64,000 nt of DNA, from contig JAVBQY010000007.1 of assembly GCA_031548545.1 (NCBI GenBank), positions 124,001 through 188,000 on the forward strand, in the 5' to 3' direction. Within the stretch, counting starts at the first letter, position 1, and every line of letters begins with the position of its first letter. Under the pieces are notes generated by a model. It saw only the letters and a list, made by a program, of their open reading frames with translations. It was not told where the DNA came from and searched no databases. Shown piece by piece: positions 1 to 9,025 of the stretch. The DNA comes from UBA932 sp031548545 (GTDB lineage: Bacteria > Bacteroidota > Bacteroidia > Bacteroidales > UBA932). The position numbers and the translations under genes were made by a program.

Positions 1-1
1 C

Positions 2-562
2 TTATTGTACGCCCCCTTAGGCATGGCGCAAACGGGCTTTCTGCCCCTGCGGCGTTTCCGGGTGGAAAACATAGCGCCTACGGAAAATGACCTGTATTTT
101 CGCAAACAATTGTTACAGGGGTATGTACATGATCCTACTGCCGCTTTGCTGGGCGGCGTCGCCGGCCATGCCGGCCTTTTCGGCACGGCCACAGACCTGG
201 CTAAACTCTTGCAGTTATACCTTAATAATGGGACTTACGGGGGTGAGCGTTATATGGACAGCGCCGTGGTGGCCCAATTTACCTCCTGCCCCTTTTGTAA
301 TAAGGGCAACCGTCGCGGGCTGGGATTTGACAAGCCCGAGCCCAGCCCGGACAAGGCCAGCCCCGTGGGCCGTGACGCCTCCCTGAGCAGCTATGGCCAT
401 TCGGGCTATACCGGCACCTTCTTTTGGGTGGATCCTCAGCGTAAGTTGGTGTATATTTTCCTCTCGAACAGGGTCTATCCCAGTGATGATAAAAAGTTGA
501 ACAGCCTGAGTACCCGTACCCGCATTCTCTCGGTATTGAATAAAATACTGGATGAGCGATAG
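2..562 (+). CDS. GH3/serine-hydrolase fusion protein, C-terminal part (beta-lactamase-fold domain)
   Basis: The reading frame is open at the window's left edge, so this is only the last ~186 residues of a longer protein. It matches the C-terminal beta-lactamase/transpeptidase-like domain that Bacteroidetes fuse to a glycoside hydrolase family 3 domain in exported proteins of about 1000 residues. Visible landmarks are PLGM near the start, PTENDLYFRKQL, a VHDPTAALLGGVAGHAGLFG block with DLAKLLQLYLNNG, the RRGLGFDKPEP stretch, and GHSGYTGTFFWVDP, which stands where class C-like serine hydrolases carry their KTG/HTG box. The catalytic SxxK motif and the GH3 domain would lie upstream of the window. 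The role in peptidoglycan or glycan turnover is inferred from the family. The next gene follows after 64 bases. Confidence 0.85.
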   Translation, partial: LLYAPLGMAQTGFLPLRRFRVENIAPTENDLYFRKQLLQGYVHDPTAALLGGVAGHAGLFGTATDLAKLLQLYLNNGTYGGERYMDSAVVAQFTSCPFCNKGNRRGLGFDKPEPSPDKASPVGRDASLSSYGHSGYTGTFFWVDPQRKLVYIFLSNRVYPSDDKKLNSLSTRTRILSVLNKILDER

Positions 563-626
563 GCATTTGGCATTCTCCGGTTTTTTTTGTATTCTTGTAG
601 TCTAATTTCGGGGAAAACGTCCGTGT

Positions 627-2120
627 ATGTCGTGGAGAAATTACATAAGCCTTTGTTTCGTCTTTCTGTGCGCGCACACGTGGTTGTGGGGGCAGGAGGG
701 CTGCGAGCAGGTGGGCAATATCATCCGTTCCGTATCATCCGAACCTGACGGGAGCGGCGGATATAATACGGTGATTAAATGGAGTGAACCGGCCGATCTT
801 CCGGATAATGCTACCGGCTATATTATATACAAATTTTTGGGGCCGCCTTTCTGTCAGGAAGAGCTGGTCAGGGTAGGACTTAATACAACATCGGCTACGC
901 TTCCCGGGCTTGCTGCGCTCGGCTACACCATGGCCCTTAGTACCGATATAGGCCGCGAACCCCTTACCCGACGTCACCGGGCCCCTGAAATTACCGCCGT
1001 ACGATTTGATAGTTGCTACTACAATGCCACTATCCGCTGGAAACCTTACATCGGCTGGGAGACTGCGGACACGGAGTATGAGTTGCATTGTATCATTGAT
1101 GGCGGTGAAGATAAAGTAATCGCCGTGGCCCTTACAGATACTGTCTATGTTTGGAATGATGCGCCCTCCAAAGCGCTTCCGCTGGCTATCTATGTCCGGG
1201 CCTTGAATAAAAAAGACCCAGGGGCCTTTGGCCATTCCAGGCGCTGGGAGGGGCGTTCTGACTTCCCGCCTAAGCCGGAATACCTCACGATACGGGCTAT
1301 AGACTATAAAGAGGAGGAGGCGCAACTAAGCTTTAAGATAGATCCGGCCACGGAATTGAACCGTTTTGAATTGCAACGCACAGCCGGTGCGGATTTTTCC
1401 ACGGTCTACACCTTTTCCGATAAAAGTCTGACAAGTTACACGGACCGGCCACCCGGCGGGGCGCAGCAATACCGTTTGGTGGCTGTGAGCGCTTGCGGCC
1501 AGGCGGTGAAACAGGGCGATACCCTTTCCCTGATCGCGCTTAGTCTTGTCCAGGAAGGGAGTCAATGGGCGCTCCGCTGGGAGAGTGTAAACACCGGTTC
1601 CATCTTGTATGACCTGGATCGCGTACGGCCGGATGCCGAACGATTACTGGCCGGTTCCGGTGAGACATCCTTTGCAGACAAGGTGGACTATGATATAGAC
1701 TCCCTGCAATTTTGTTACACCGTCGGCGGCCGGACCGGAAACGGCCGGGAGAGCCGTTCGCAACAATGCGCCTGGTATGCCCCGAAGGTAAGTATGCCGG
1801 ATGCCGTAGATCCGGCAGGTACGGAACGAAATGTACAAACCGGCAGGGCCCGCAACCAGTTTGGCCCGGTAGTGGCCGCGGATCCGAAAACCTACAGCTA
1901 TCACCTGAACATTATTAACCGTAATGCTGCGGTGGTGGCGGATATTTATAAAGAGAAGGATGAAGATCCGCTTGCGCCCGGTAAATCGTGGGATGGCCGC
2001 CTGAAAAACGGACAGCCCGCTCCGGACGATGTCTACAGCTATCGGCTTACGGTACGCTTTGACGGCGGCGGGCAACAGGTAATGACCGGTATAGTTACAG
2101 TAATGTATTCGACGAATTGA
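627..2120 (+). CDS. Secreted fibronectin-III-like protein with T9SS type-B (CHU_C-like) C-terminal domain
   Basis: This 497-residue protein starts with a signal peptide (hydrophobic core ISLCFVFLCAHTWLW, cleavage near WGQ-E). The body consists of repeated beta-rich modules of fibronectin-III character (VIKWSEP, TIRWKPY, ALRWESV). The last ~85 residues fit the gliding-motility-associated CHU_C domain, the type-B sorting signal of the type IX secretion system: FGPVVAADP, then YHLNIINRNAAVV, then SWDGRLKNGQPAPDDVYSYR, ending in GIVTVMYS. I infer export to the cell surface or medium by T9SS. The (p)ppGpp synthetase/hydrolase gene starts 2 bases after its stop codon, so the two are probably cotranscribed. 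What the protein binds cannot be read from the sequence. Confidence 0.75.
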   Translation: MSWRNYISLCFVFLCAHTWLWGQEGCEQVGNIIRSVSSEPDGSGGYNTVIKWSEPADLPDNATGYIIYKFLGPPFCQEELVRVGLNTTSATLPGLAALGYTMALSTDIGREPLTRRHRAPEITAVRFDSCYYNATIRWKPYIGWETADTEYELHCIIDGGEDKVIAVALTDTVYVWNDAPSKALPLAIYVRALNKKDPGAFGHSRRWEGRSDFPPKPEYLTIRAIDYKEEEAQLSFKIDPATELNRFELQRTAGADFSTVYTFSDKSLTSYTDRPPGGAQQYRLVAVSACGQAVKQGDTLSLIALSLVQEGSQWALRWESVNTGSILYDLDRVRPDAERLLAGSGETSFADKVDYDIDSLQFCYTVGGRTGNGRESRSQQCAWYAPKVSMPDAVDPAGTERNVQTGRARNQFGPVVAADPKTYSYHLNIINRNAAVVADIYKEKDEDPLAPGKSWDGRLKNGQPAPDDVYSYRLTVRFDGGGQQVMTGIVTVMYSTN

Positions 2121-2121
2121 T

Positions 2122-4371
2122 ATGGAACAGGACGCTCACGACAAACAAGTAATTGACGCCGCTTTTGCGGACCTGCTGCGATTGGCCTATGATCGTTGCA
2201 GCGAGGAGGAGATGCGGATTATCCGCAAAGCTTTTGACCTGGCGAACGACGCCCATAAGGGGGTGCGCCGCAAATCGGGGGAACCTTATATCCTCCATCC
2301 CATTGCTGTGGCAAAGATTGTAGTGGAGCATATCGGCCTGGGCTACAAATCCATCTCGGCCGCCTTGCTGCATGACGTGGTGGAAGATACCAGTTATACC
2401 GTGGATGACATCCGTCAACTGTTCGGAGATAAAATTGCAGCGCTGGTCGACGGTCTGACCAAGATAGAAGGCGTCTTTGAGGGGGATACGACCTTGCAGG
2501 CGGAAAATTTCAAGCGCATACTGTATACGATGACCGATGACCTGCGGGTTATCCTCATCAAGCTGGCAGACCGCTTGCACAATATGCGTACGCTGGATTC
2601 AATGCTTGAGCGTAAAAGGTCGAAGATTGTCGGTGAAACCATGTATTTTTTTGTGCCTTTGGCCCATCGCCTCGGTATTTACGATATCAAAACCGAATTG
2701 GAAAATCTTTGTCTGCAGAATTCCCTGCCCGATGAGTATGCCGCTATCCGCCGCAAATTGGATGAGGGGGAGGGCGCGCGGCAGGAGTTGATACAACGGT
2801 TTCTGCAGCCTGTTCGCGAAAAAATGGCGGGCGCCGGCGTTCCGGTGGAGTTCAAAGCATATACCCGTTCCGTATATTCTGTCTGGCGGAAAATGAACAG
2901 CCGGAATGTGCCTTTTGAAGAGGTGCATGATTTATTTGCCATCCGCGTCATCTTTCAGCCGAAGCAGGGGGAGAGCGAGCGGGCGCAATGCTGGAGCATT
3001 TACCAGTTTATTACGGAAGTGTACCGTCCGCGCCTGAACCGCCTGCGTGACTATACCAACGCCCCCAAGGTGAATGGCTACGAGGCGCTGCACTGTACGC
3101 TGGTAGGGCCTTCGGGCGTTTGGGTCGAAGTACAGATCCGCTCGCAGCGTATGGAAGAAATCGCCGCCCACGGGGTGGTAGCCCATTGGAAATACAAGGT
3201 GGGCACGGACCAGGAGAACGAGCTGGACCGCTGGCTGGAGCAGGTAAAGGATATGTTTGATAATCCTGATACTGATGAGCAGAGCACCCTGGAATTCCTC
3301 GACCGTTTTCAGAGCGGCCTGTTGGCCTTTGAAGTCTATGTGTATACCCCCAAAGGGGAATCCAAGGCCCTGCCCAAGGGGGCTACGGTACTTGACTTTG
3401 CCTATAACCTGCATACGGATTTGGGAGATACGGCGATTGCCGCTAAAATAAACCATAAACTGCAACCCCTGAATTACGTATTGCGTAACGGCGACCAGGT
3501 AGAGATTATCACGGCCAAGAACCAGCACCCGCAGCCCGAATGGTTGGATATGGTAGTGACGCCCAAGGCTAAAACACAAATTATTCGCGCCATAGAGTCT
3601 GAAAAGCAGGGCGTGTACAAAATCGGAGCGGATAAACTGGATGCCGCCCTGATAAAACTGGGGATTACGCCCCAGGCCCGGGTCTTCAATAAACTCCTGT
3701 TGGCCTACAACCTGCCCAATAAACACGAATTGATGACCCGCATAGGCGCCGGCCTTATCAGCCTTGACGGCCTTGACGAACTCTTGCGCCAGAATGCGCC
3801 GAAGAGGCAGGTGCGCTACTGGGGCCTGCAGTTTAGTCTGCCCTTTGGCGGCGGGCATAAAGAGGCCGACAAGAAAGAGGAGCAGAAAATAGATAAAAAA
3901 GCCACCTATCAATTAAAAGAGGAGGAGGGCGACGGAACGAAAAAACTATCATATGCCGTAGCGCCTTGCTGTAAGCCTATACCCGGTGACGATATTATCT
4001 GTTTCCTTGATGAATCCGGAAAAGAAGTCACCATCCACAAGAAAAAATGCCGGGTAGCTTTGCGGCTGACGGCCCAGCAGGGAGAACGTATCATACAGGC
4101 CCGCTGGAGCAAGCACACCGCCATGTCCTTCCTCGTGCGCCTCGAAATGCGCGGCATAGACCGCATAGGGATTCTGCAGGACCTGTCGAACATCATTACC
4201 GGCGAGCTGAGTGTTAATATCCGTGAGATTCACATGGCTGCCCATGACGGTATTTTTGAAGCGCATCTTGATCTTTATGTGCATGACACCTCCGACCTGG
4301 ACACCCTGATCGGAAAAGTCCGCAAAATTAAAGGGATGGAAAGTGTTAAGCGTGCAGATAAGAATGAATAA
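2122..4371 (+). CDS. rel: Bifunctional (p)ppGpp synthetase/hydrolase, RelA/SpoT family
   Basis: 749 residues with the full long-RSH layout. The HD hydrolase domain spans roughly 30-185, with H59, HD at 84-85, ED at 88-89 and D150 in KLADRLHNMRTL. The synthetase domain spans about 235-360, with RLRDYTNAPKVNGYEALH and the EVQIRS block (E336). A TGS domain lies near 405-465 (VYVYTPKGESKALPKGATVL), followed by a linker and a C-terminal ACT domain (about 670-745). It makes and degrades the stringent-response alarmone. All hydrolase residues are present. The nucleotide-binding motif usually written GRxK reads A246-Y-T-R249 here, so synthesis could be weakened (see findings). The gene is closely coupled to the upstream T9SS cargo gene. 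Confidence 0.95.
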   Translation: MEQDAHDKQVIDAAFADLLRLAYDRCSEEEMRIIRKAFDLANDAHKGVRRKSGEPYILHPIAVAKIVVEHIGLGYKSISAALLHDVVEDTSYTVDDIRQLFGDKIAALVDGLTKIEGVFEGDTTLQAENFKRILYTMTDDLRVILIKLADRLHNMRTLDSMLERKRSKIVGETMYFFVPLAHRLGIYDIKTELENLCLQNSLPDEYAAIRRKLDEGEGARQELIQRFLQPVREKMAGAGVPVEFKAYTRSVYSVWRKMNSRNVPFEEVHDLFAIRVIFQPKQGESERAQCWSIYQFITEVYRPRLNRLRDYTNAPKVNGYEALHCTLVGPSGVWVEVQIRSQRMEEIAAHGVVAHWKYKVGTDQENELDRWLEQVKDMFDNPDTDEQSTLEFLDRFQSGLLAFEVYVYTPKGESKALPKGATVLDFAYNLHTDLGDTAIAAKINHKLQPLNYVLRNGDQVEIITAKNQHPQPEWLDMVVTPKAKTQIIRAIESEKQGVYKIGADKLDAALIKLGITPQARVFNKLLLAYNLPNKHELMTRIGAGLISLDGLDELLRQNAPKRQVRYWGLQFSLPFGGGHKEADKKEEQKIDKKATYQLKEEEGDGTKKLSYAVAPCCKPIPGDDIICFLDESGKEVTIHKKKCRVALRLTAQQGERIIQARWSKHTAMSFLVRLEMRGIDRIGILQDLSNIITGELSVNIREIHMAAHDGIFEAHLDLYVHDTSDLDTLIGKVRKIKGMESVKRADKNE

Positions 4372-4409
4372 AAAGCAGTTTTGACAGGCCGTGTTTTGAC
4401 ATTTTTTCG

Positions 4410-4417
4410 TATATTTG
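4410..4417 (+). promoter_or_regulatory. Probable Bacteroidetes-type -7 element for DUF4290-murA-ftsK
   Basis: TATATTTG followed by CAC fits the TAnnTTTG -7 consensus and lies 27 bases before the DUF4290 start. No TTTG lies at the ideal 19-21 base spacing; TTTG copies occur at 4380 and 4395. Confidence 0.5.
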
Positions 4418-4443
4418 CACAAATATTCATCCAGCAAATTTAG

Positions 4444-5115
4444 ATGGCAACAAACGACAACGACAATGTATTCCCATCCCGGGACTACAATACCCAGCGC
4501 AGGCAGTTGGTACTCCCCGAATATGGCCGCCATATCCAGAGAATGATTCAGAAAGTGGCTGCAATTGAAGACCGGGAAACGCGTAATGAGCAAATTATGA
4601 CCGTAGTGGCCTTAATGGGCGACCTCAATCCGCACCTGCGTGATGTCAACGATTTTAAGCATAAGCTATGGGATCATGTACATATTATTTCAGAGTTTTC
4701 TATAGATATTGACGCCCCTTATCCCACCCCTTCCCGTGAGTCTTTCATGGAAAAGCCGCAGCGCATACCCTATTCCACCTCTCCGGTGAAAATCCTGCAC
4801 TACGGCCGTATTATCCAGACGATGATTGATGAGGCGTCCAAATTGTCTGACCCCGATGAGAAAATCGCTGCCGCAGTGATGATCGCCAACTATATGAAGC
4901 GTGATTATCTGATGTGGAATAAAGACACGGTGACAGATGCCATTATATCCCGTGACCTGGGGACCATGTCCAAGGGCGAACTTACCCTCCCTGAAGGCGT
5001 ATCATTGGCCGATATACAAGCCGATCTGGAAGCCGAAAAAGCGGTGATGAGAAAGGACAATAACGGCAAAAAGAAAAAGAAGAAAAAGAAAAAGAAAAAG
5101 AAAGCGGTCCTGTAG
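4444..5115 (+). CDS. DUF4290 family protein with polylysine C-terminus
   Basis: 223 residues, no signal peptide or membrane segment, so presumably cytoplasmic. The N-terminal two thirds match DUF4290, a family seen essentially only in Bacteroidetes and commonly placed next to murA; its function is unknown. Conserved-looking stretches are YNTQRRQLVLPEYGRHIQRM, LMGDLNPHLRDVNDFKHKLWDH and PTPSRESF. The tail is a run of 12 lysines (5068-5103, alternating AAA/AAG codons) before the terminal AVL. The run is prone to slippage and strongly basic. The gene is followed by murA after 25 bases and probably heads the DUF4290-murA-ftsK operon. Confidence 0.85.
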   Translation: MATNDNDNVFPSRDYNTQRRQLVLPEYGRHIQRMIQKVAAIEDRETRNEQIMTVVALMGDLNPHLRDVNDFKHKLWDHVHIISEFSIDIDAPYPTPSRESFMEKPQRIPYSTSPVKILHYGRIIQTMIDEASKLSDPDEKIAAAVMIANYMKRDYLMWNKDTVTDAIISRDLGTMSKGELTLPEGVSLADIQADLEAEKAVMRKDNNGKKKKKKKKKKKKAVL

Positions 5116-5140
5116 TCGGTTAACCTTAAAAATTTTCAGG

Positions 5141-6454
5141 ATGTCCTCATTTATTGTCGAAGGCGGTTGTAGCCTTAAAGGAGAAATTACGCCTCAGGGC
5201 GCCAAGAACGAAGTCTTGCAGATTTTATGCGCCACCCTGCTGACTCCGGAAAAAATTACCGTATCCAATGTCCCGGAAATCGTGGACGTATTACGGCTGA
5301 TAGAACTGTTGGGAGAGATGGGCGTTGAAATTGAACGCCTGTCGGCCGGTTGCTACCGTTTTTGCGCCGCTACGGTGAATGTGGATTATCTGAAGACTGC
5401 CGGTTTTCGCCAAAAAGCAGCCTCTCTTCGCGGATCTGTGATGGTGGTGGGGCCTTTGCTGGCGCGTTTCGGTGTGGGCTACATGCCGCGTCCCGGAGGG
5501 GACCAGATCGGCCGTCGCCGTTTGGATACCCACTTCATTGGTTTTGAGAAACTGGGCGCTACATTCAAATTCGATATACAATCCGGCTTTTATCAGGTAG
5601 AAGCCAAACAGCTTAAGGGCTGTTATATGCTGCTTGATGAGGCCTCCGTGACCGGAACGGCCAATATCATTATGGCGGCCGTCATGGCGCAGGGTACTAC
5701 TACGATTTACAACGCCGCCTGCGAACCTTACCTGCAGCAACTCTGCCATATGCTGGTGCGCATGGGCGCCAACATACAGGGCATAGGCTCCAACCTCTTG
5801 ACCATTGAAGGCGTGAACAGCCTGCGCGGTACCGATCATACGGTGCTGCCGGACATGATAGAGGTGGGCAGTTTCATCGGCATGGCAGCCATGACCCGCA
5901 GTGAGATCCGTATCAAGAATGTGGCCTACGACCAGTTGGGCATCATTCCCGACCAGTTCCGCCGCCTGGGGATCTCCATTCACCGCGAGGGGGATGATAT
6001 TTTTATTCCCGCCCAGGAACATTACGAGATAGAATCTTTTATCGACGGTTCTATCATGACGATAGCCGATGCCCCCTGGCCCGGTCTTACGCCCGACCTG
6101 CTGAGCGTCTTCCTGGTGGTGGCCACCCAGGCTAAAGGTACGGTACTTATCCACCAGAAAATGTTTGAAAGCCGTCTTTTCTTTGTAGATAAATTGATAG
6201 ATATGGGCGCCCAGATCATTCTGTGTGACCCTCACCGCGCCACGGTTATAGGCCATAACCATCAAATGCAGCTGCGCGCCGCCGAGATGAGTTCTCCCGA
6301 TATCCGTGCGGGGATCGCCCTGCTTATCGCCGCCATGAGCGCCAGGGGTACCAGCCGTATCCACAACATCGAACAGATAGACCGCGGTTACCAACATATA
6401 GATGAACGCTTGAACGCCCTCGGCGCAAAAATTAAACGTAATGGCCAGAATTAA
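5141..6454 (+). CDS. murA: UDP-N-acetylglucosamine 1-carboxyvinyltransferase (MurA)
   Basis: 437 residues, the usual MurA length. The enzyme transfers enolpyruvate from PEP to UDP-GlcNAc, the first committed step of peptidoglycan synthesis, in the cytoplasm. The N-terminus carries the substrate-binding GGCSLKGEITPQGAKNEVL stretch (K22, N23 equivalents), and the EPSP-synthase-type repeats run to the C-terminal RGTSRIHNIEQIDRGYQHID. In the active-site loop, where E. coli has Cys115 in PGGC, this protein reads PGGD with Asp at residue 121 (codon 5501-5503). The loop otherwise aligns well (IGRRRLDTH). In other bacteria an Asp here accompanies intrinsic fosfomycin insensitivity. The ftsK start overlaps its end by 14 bases. 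Confidence 0.97.
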   Translation: MSSFIVEGGCSLKGEITPQGAKNEVLQILCATLLTPEKITVSNVPEIVDVLRLIELLGEMGVEIERLSAGCYRFCAATVNVDYLKTAGFRQKAASLRGSVMVVGPLLARFGVGYMPRPGGDQIGRRRLDTHFIGFEKLGATFKFDIQSGFYQVEAKQLKGCYMLLDEASVTGTANIIMAAVMAQGTTTIYNAACEPYLQQLCHMLVRMGANIQGIGSNLLTIEGVNSLRGTDHTVLPDMIEVGSFIGMAAMTRSEIRIKNVAYDQLGIIPDQFRRLGISIHREGDDIFIPAQEHYEIESFIDGSIMTIADAPWPGLTPDLLSVFLVVATQAKGTVLIHQKMFESRLFFVDKLIDMGAQIILCDPHRATVIGHNHQMQLRAAEMSSPDIRAGIALLIAAMSARGTSRIHNIEQIDRGYQHIDERLNALGAKIKRNGQN

Positions 6455-8948
6455 GAAAAATGTGGAAATAGATCTGCCGGAAGAAACTACGCCGGTACCT
6501 CCTGTAGTCCCTGATGAGCCGGGCCGCAGGCCTTTTTGGATGGATGAACGCCTGCGTTTTCTCCTCGGGCTGCTGGTATGCGCCTTTACGCTCTTTACCC
6601 TGGTGGCTATGGCTTCTTATATTTTCACCTGGGCGGAAGACCAGAGCCTGGCGCAGGATCCCGGCGCGGACACCGCTGAGGTGATGGCCGGCAACCAGGC
6701 CGGAAAGCTGGGTTATTATTGGGCCGATATGTTGATGGGCCGGTATTTCGGTGTAGCGGCGCTTTTTATTCCATTTCTCTTGTTGATGTGGGGTTTATAT
6801 CTTTTGAAAATTAAGGGATTACCTCTTTTGAAAAGTTTTGTGGCCGGTGGAACCGGACTGATTCTTTTCTCCGTCGTTTTCGGCTTTATCTTTGCCCATA
6901 CCCCCTGGGCCGGTTTGCTGGGCAATGGCCCCGGAGGTTTACATGGTTATTATAGCGCCCGCTGGCTTGTGGCCGAAATGGGCGCTGCCGGTACCGCCAT
7001 ACTGCTCTTCTTTCTGATCATCGTATGGTGTGTGCTGATCAATAAAAAAGTCATTGCTTTTCTGGAGCGTACTACACAGCGTTTCTTCGCCCTGTTTAAA
7101 CGGAAGAAAAAGGCGGAGCCGGCTCCGGTCCTTGTAACTCCGGAACCGGAAAGCGTCGTGGAAGACGCGTCGGAAGCCGCAGCGCCTGAGGTTGTTCCGG
7201 ATAGCGGGCCTGTTATGGAAATCAAAGAGGTGGAAGAGGAGGAAATGCCGGAGGAAGAAGAATATGAGGAAGAAGAGGCCGTAATAGAAGAAGAGGAGGA
7301 AATAGCGGAGGAAACGCAGGAGGCCGGAGAAGAAGAACCGGAAGAGAAAGACGAGGATGCAGTGGAACTGCTCGTGGATGATAAGGAAGACGAAGACCGC
7401 ATTCCGCCCGAGATCCTGAATAACCGCACCCTCTTTGACCCTACACTCGAATTGAGCAGCTATAAACTGCCTCCCTTTGAATTGCTCAATGATTACAAGT
7501 CGCTTTCCAAGGTCGGCAGCGCCGAGTTGGAAAAGAACAAGAACAAGATCGTGCAGACCCTGGGCCATTACAAGATCGGCATTGAAAGAATCATTGCTAC
7601 GATCGGACCTACCGTCACCCTCTACGAGATTGTGCCCAAGGCCGGTATCCGTATCTCTGCCATCAAGCGCCTTGAAGACGATATCGCCATGAGCCTTTCA
7701 GCCCTTGGTATCCGTATCATAGCGCCTATCCCGGGCAAGGGGACGGTGGGTATAGAAGTGCCTAACGAGCACCCCGAAACCGTATCCATGCTCTCCGTGG
7801 TGAAATCGGCAAAATTCCAGGAGGCCAAATACGATTTGCCGGTGGTGTTGGGGAAAACCATATCCAACGAAACTTATGCCTTTGACCTGGCTAAAATGCC
7901 TCACCTGTTGGTGGCCGGCGCTACCGGGCAGGGTAAATCCGTAGGCCTGAACGCCATCCTCACCTCGCTTTTGTACAAGAAACATCCGGCCGAACTGAAA
8001 TTTGTGCTGGTAGACCCCAAGAAAGTGGAGTTGACCCTTTATTCAAAGATAGAGCGTCACTTTCTGGCTAAGCTGCCTGATACCGAAGAGGCCATCATCA
8101 CCGATACGCAGAAAGTAGTGTATACCCTTAAATCCCTCTGCAAAGAGATGGATGAACGCTACGATTTGTTGAAAATGGCCCAGGTGCGGAATATCAAGGA
8201 ATACAATGAACGCTTTGCCGCCCGCCGGCTGAATCCCCTGAAAGGACACCGTTACCTGCCTTATATTGTAGTGGTGATTGATGAGTTCGCCGACCTGATC
8301 ATGACCGCCGGACGCGAGGTGGAAGATCCTATTGCGCGCCTGGCGCAGTTGGCCCGCGCCATTGGTATCCACCTGGTGATTGCTACCCAGCGTCCTACCA
8401 CCAATATCATTACGGGTTTGATCAAGGCCAACTTCCCGGCCCGCGTAGCCTTCCGGGTGATTTCCAGCATAGACTCCCGTACCATTCTGGATAGTACGGG
8501 CGCCAACCAACTCATCGGCCGCGGGGACATGCTCGTGTCTACAGGCAATGAGATTATCCGTGTACAATGCGCCTTTGTCGATACGCCCGAGGTGGAAAAA
8601 ATCTGCGAATACATAGGGGAGCAACGCGGTTATGCCCATGCCTTCCACCTGCCGGAATATACCGGAGAAGATGGTGGTGACGGCAATGGCGCCGCCGATG
8701 TGGACCTGAACCGCCGCGATAAACTCTTCGATGAGGCCGCCCGCCTGATTGTGCAACACCAGCAAGGCTCCACTTCGCTCATACAACGTAAAATGAACCT
8801 GGGCTACAACCGTGCAGGCCGTATCATGGACCAGCTCGAAGCCGCCGGTATTGTCGGCCCGTTTGAGGGCAGCAAGGCCCGCCAGGTACTCATCTCCGAC
8901 CTTGACACCCTCGCCCGCAAGCTCCAGGCGATGAACGAGGCGGAGTAA
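6441..8948 (+). CDS. ftsK: DNA translocase FtsK
   Basis: 835 residues. A short cytoplasmic N-terminus is followed by about four membrane segments (residues ~35-200: FLLGLLVCAFTLFTLVAMAS, YFGVAALFIPFLLLMWGLYL, SFVAGGTGLILFSVVFGFIF, GAAGTAILLFFLIIVWCVL). Then come a basic stretch (FKRKKKAEPA), a very acidic linker of about 90 residues, the alpha-beta RecA-like motor with Walker A GATGQGKS at 493-500 and Walker B VVIDEFADL, and a C-terminal winged-helix gamma domain (DKLFDEAARLIVQ to GIVGPFEGSKARQVL). It pumps DNA through the division septum and acts with Xer recombinases at dif. ATG 6441 lies inside the end of murA, which suggests translational coupling. The linker is shorter than in E. coli FtsK. 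Confidence 0.97.
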   Translation: MARIKKNVEIDLPEETTPVPPVVPDEPGRRPFWMDERLRFLLGLLVCAFTLFTLVAMASYIFTWAEDQSLAQDPGADTAEVMAGNQAGKLGYYWADMLMGRYFGVAALFIPFLLLMWGLYLLKIKGLPLLKSFVAGGTGLILFSVVFGFIFAHTPWAGLLGNGPGGLHGYYSARWLVAEMGAAGTAILLFFLIIVWCVLINKKVIAFLERTTQRFFALFKRKKKAEPAPVLVTPEPESVVEDASEAAAPEVVPDSGPVMEIKEVEEEEMPEEEEYEEEEAVIEEEEEIAEETQEAGEEEPEEKDEDAVELLVDDKEDEDRIPPEILNNRTLFDPTLELSSYKLPPFELLNDYKSLSKVGSAELEKNKNKIVQTLGHYKIGIERIIATIGPTVTLYEIVPKAGIRISAIKRLEDDIAMSLSALGIRIIAPIPGKGTVGIEVPNEHPETVSMLSVVKSAKFQEAKYDLPVVLGKTISNETYAFDLAKMPHLLVAGATGQGKSVGLNAILTSLLYKKHPAELKFVLVDPKKVELTLYSKIERHFLAKLPDTEEAIITDTQKVVYTLKSLCKEMDERYDLLKMAQVRNIKEYNERFAARRLNPLKGHRYLPYIVVVIDEFADLIMTAGREVEDPIARLAQLARAIGIHLVIATQRPTTNIITGLIKANFPARVAFRVISSIDSRTILDSTGANQLIGRGDMLVSTGNEIIRVQCAFVDTPEVEKICEYIGEQRGYAHAFHLPEYTGEDGGDGNGAADVDLNRRDKLFDEAARLIVQHQQGSTSLIQRKMNLGYNRAGRIMDQLEAAGIVGPFEGSKARQVLISDLDTLARKLQAMNEAE

Positions 8949-8969
8949 ACATTAAACTACAAGAAAAGA

Positions 8970-9005
8970 AGAGGGCCGTGACGATTAATCGCGGCCCTCT
9001 TTCAT
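8970..9005. terminator. Bidirectional intrinsic terminator between ftsK and the convergent gene
   Basis: An inverted repeat pairs AGAGGGCCG with the CGGCCCTCT arm around a short AT-rich loop, followed by TTTCATTT on the plus strand. On the minus strand the arm is followed by CTTCTTTTCTTG. It sits between two convergent genes. Confidence 0.8.
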
Positions 9006-9025
9006 TTAAGTATTATCTTGCTGAT

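Noticed and set aside
2932..3912. Long open frame on the minus strand opposite rel (326 codons)
   Set aside because: Fully antisense to the rel synthetase and TGS domains; no independent start signal or recognisable protein.
4380..4417. TTGACA-like sequence as a sigma-70 type -35 box before DUF4290
   Set aside because: Bacteroidetes do not use the enteric -35/-10 consensus, and the TATATTTG element explains the site better.
5291..6397. Long open frame on the minus strand opposite murA (368 codons)
   Set aside because: Antisense to the well-conserved murA, with a translation of biased composition (His/Gly-rich) and no domain; a frame shadow.
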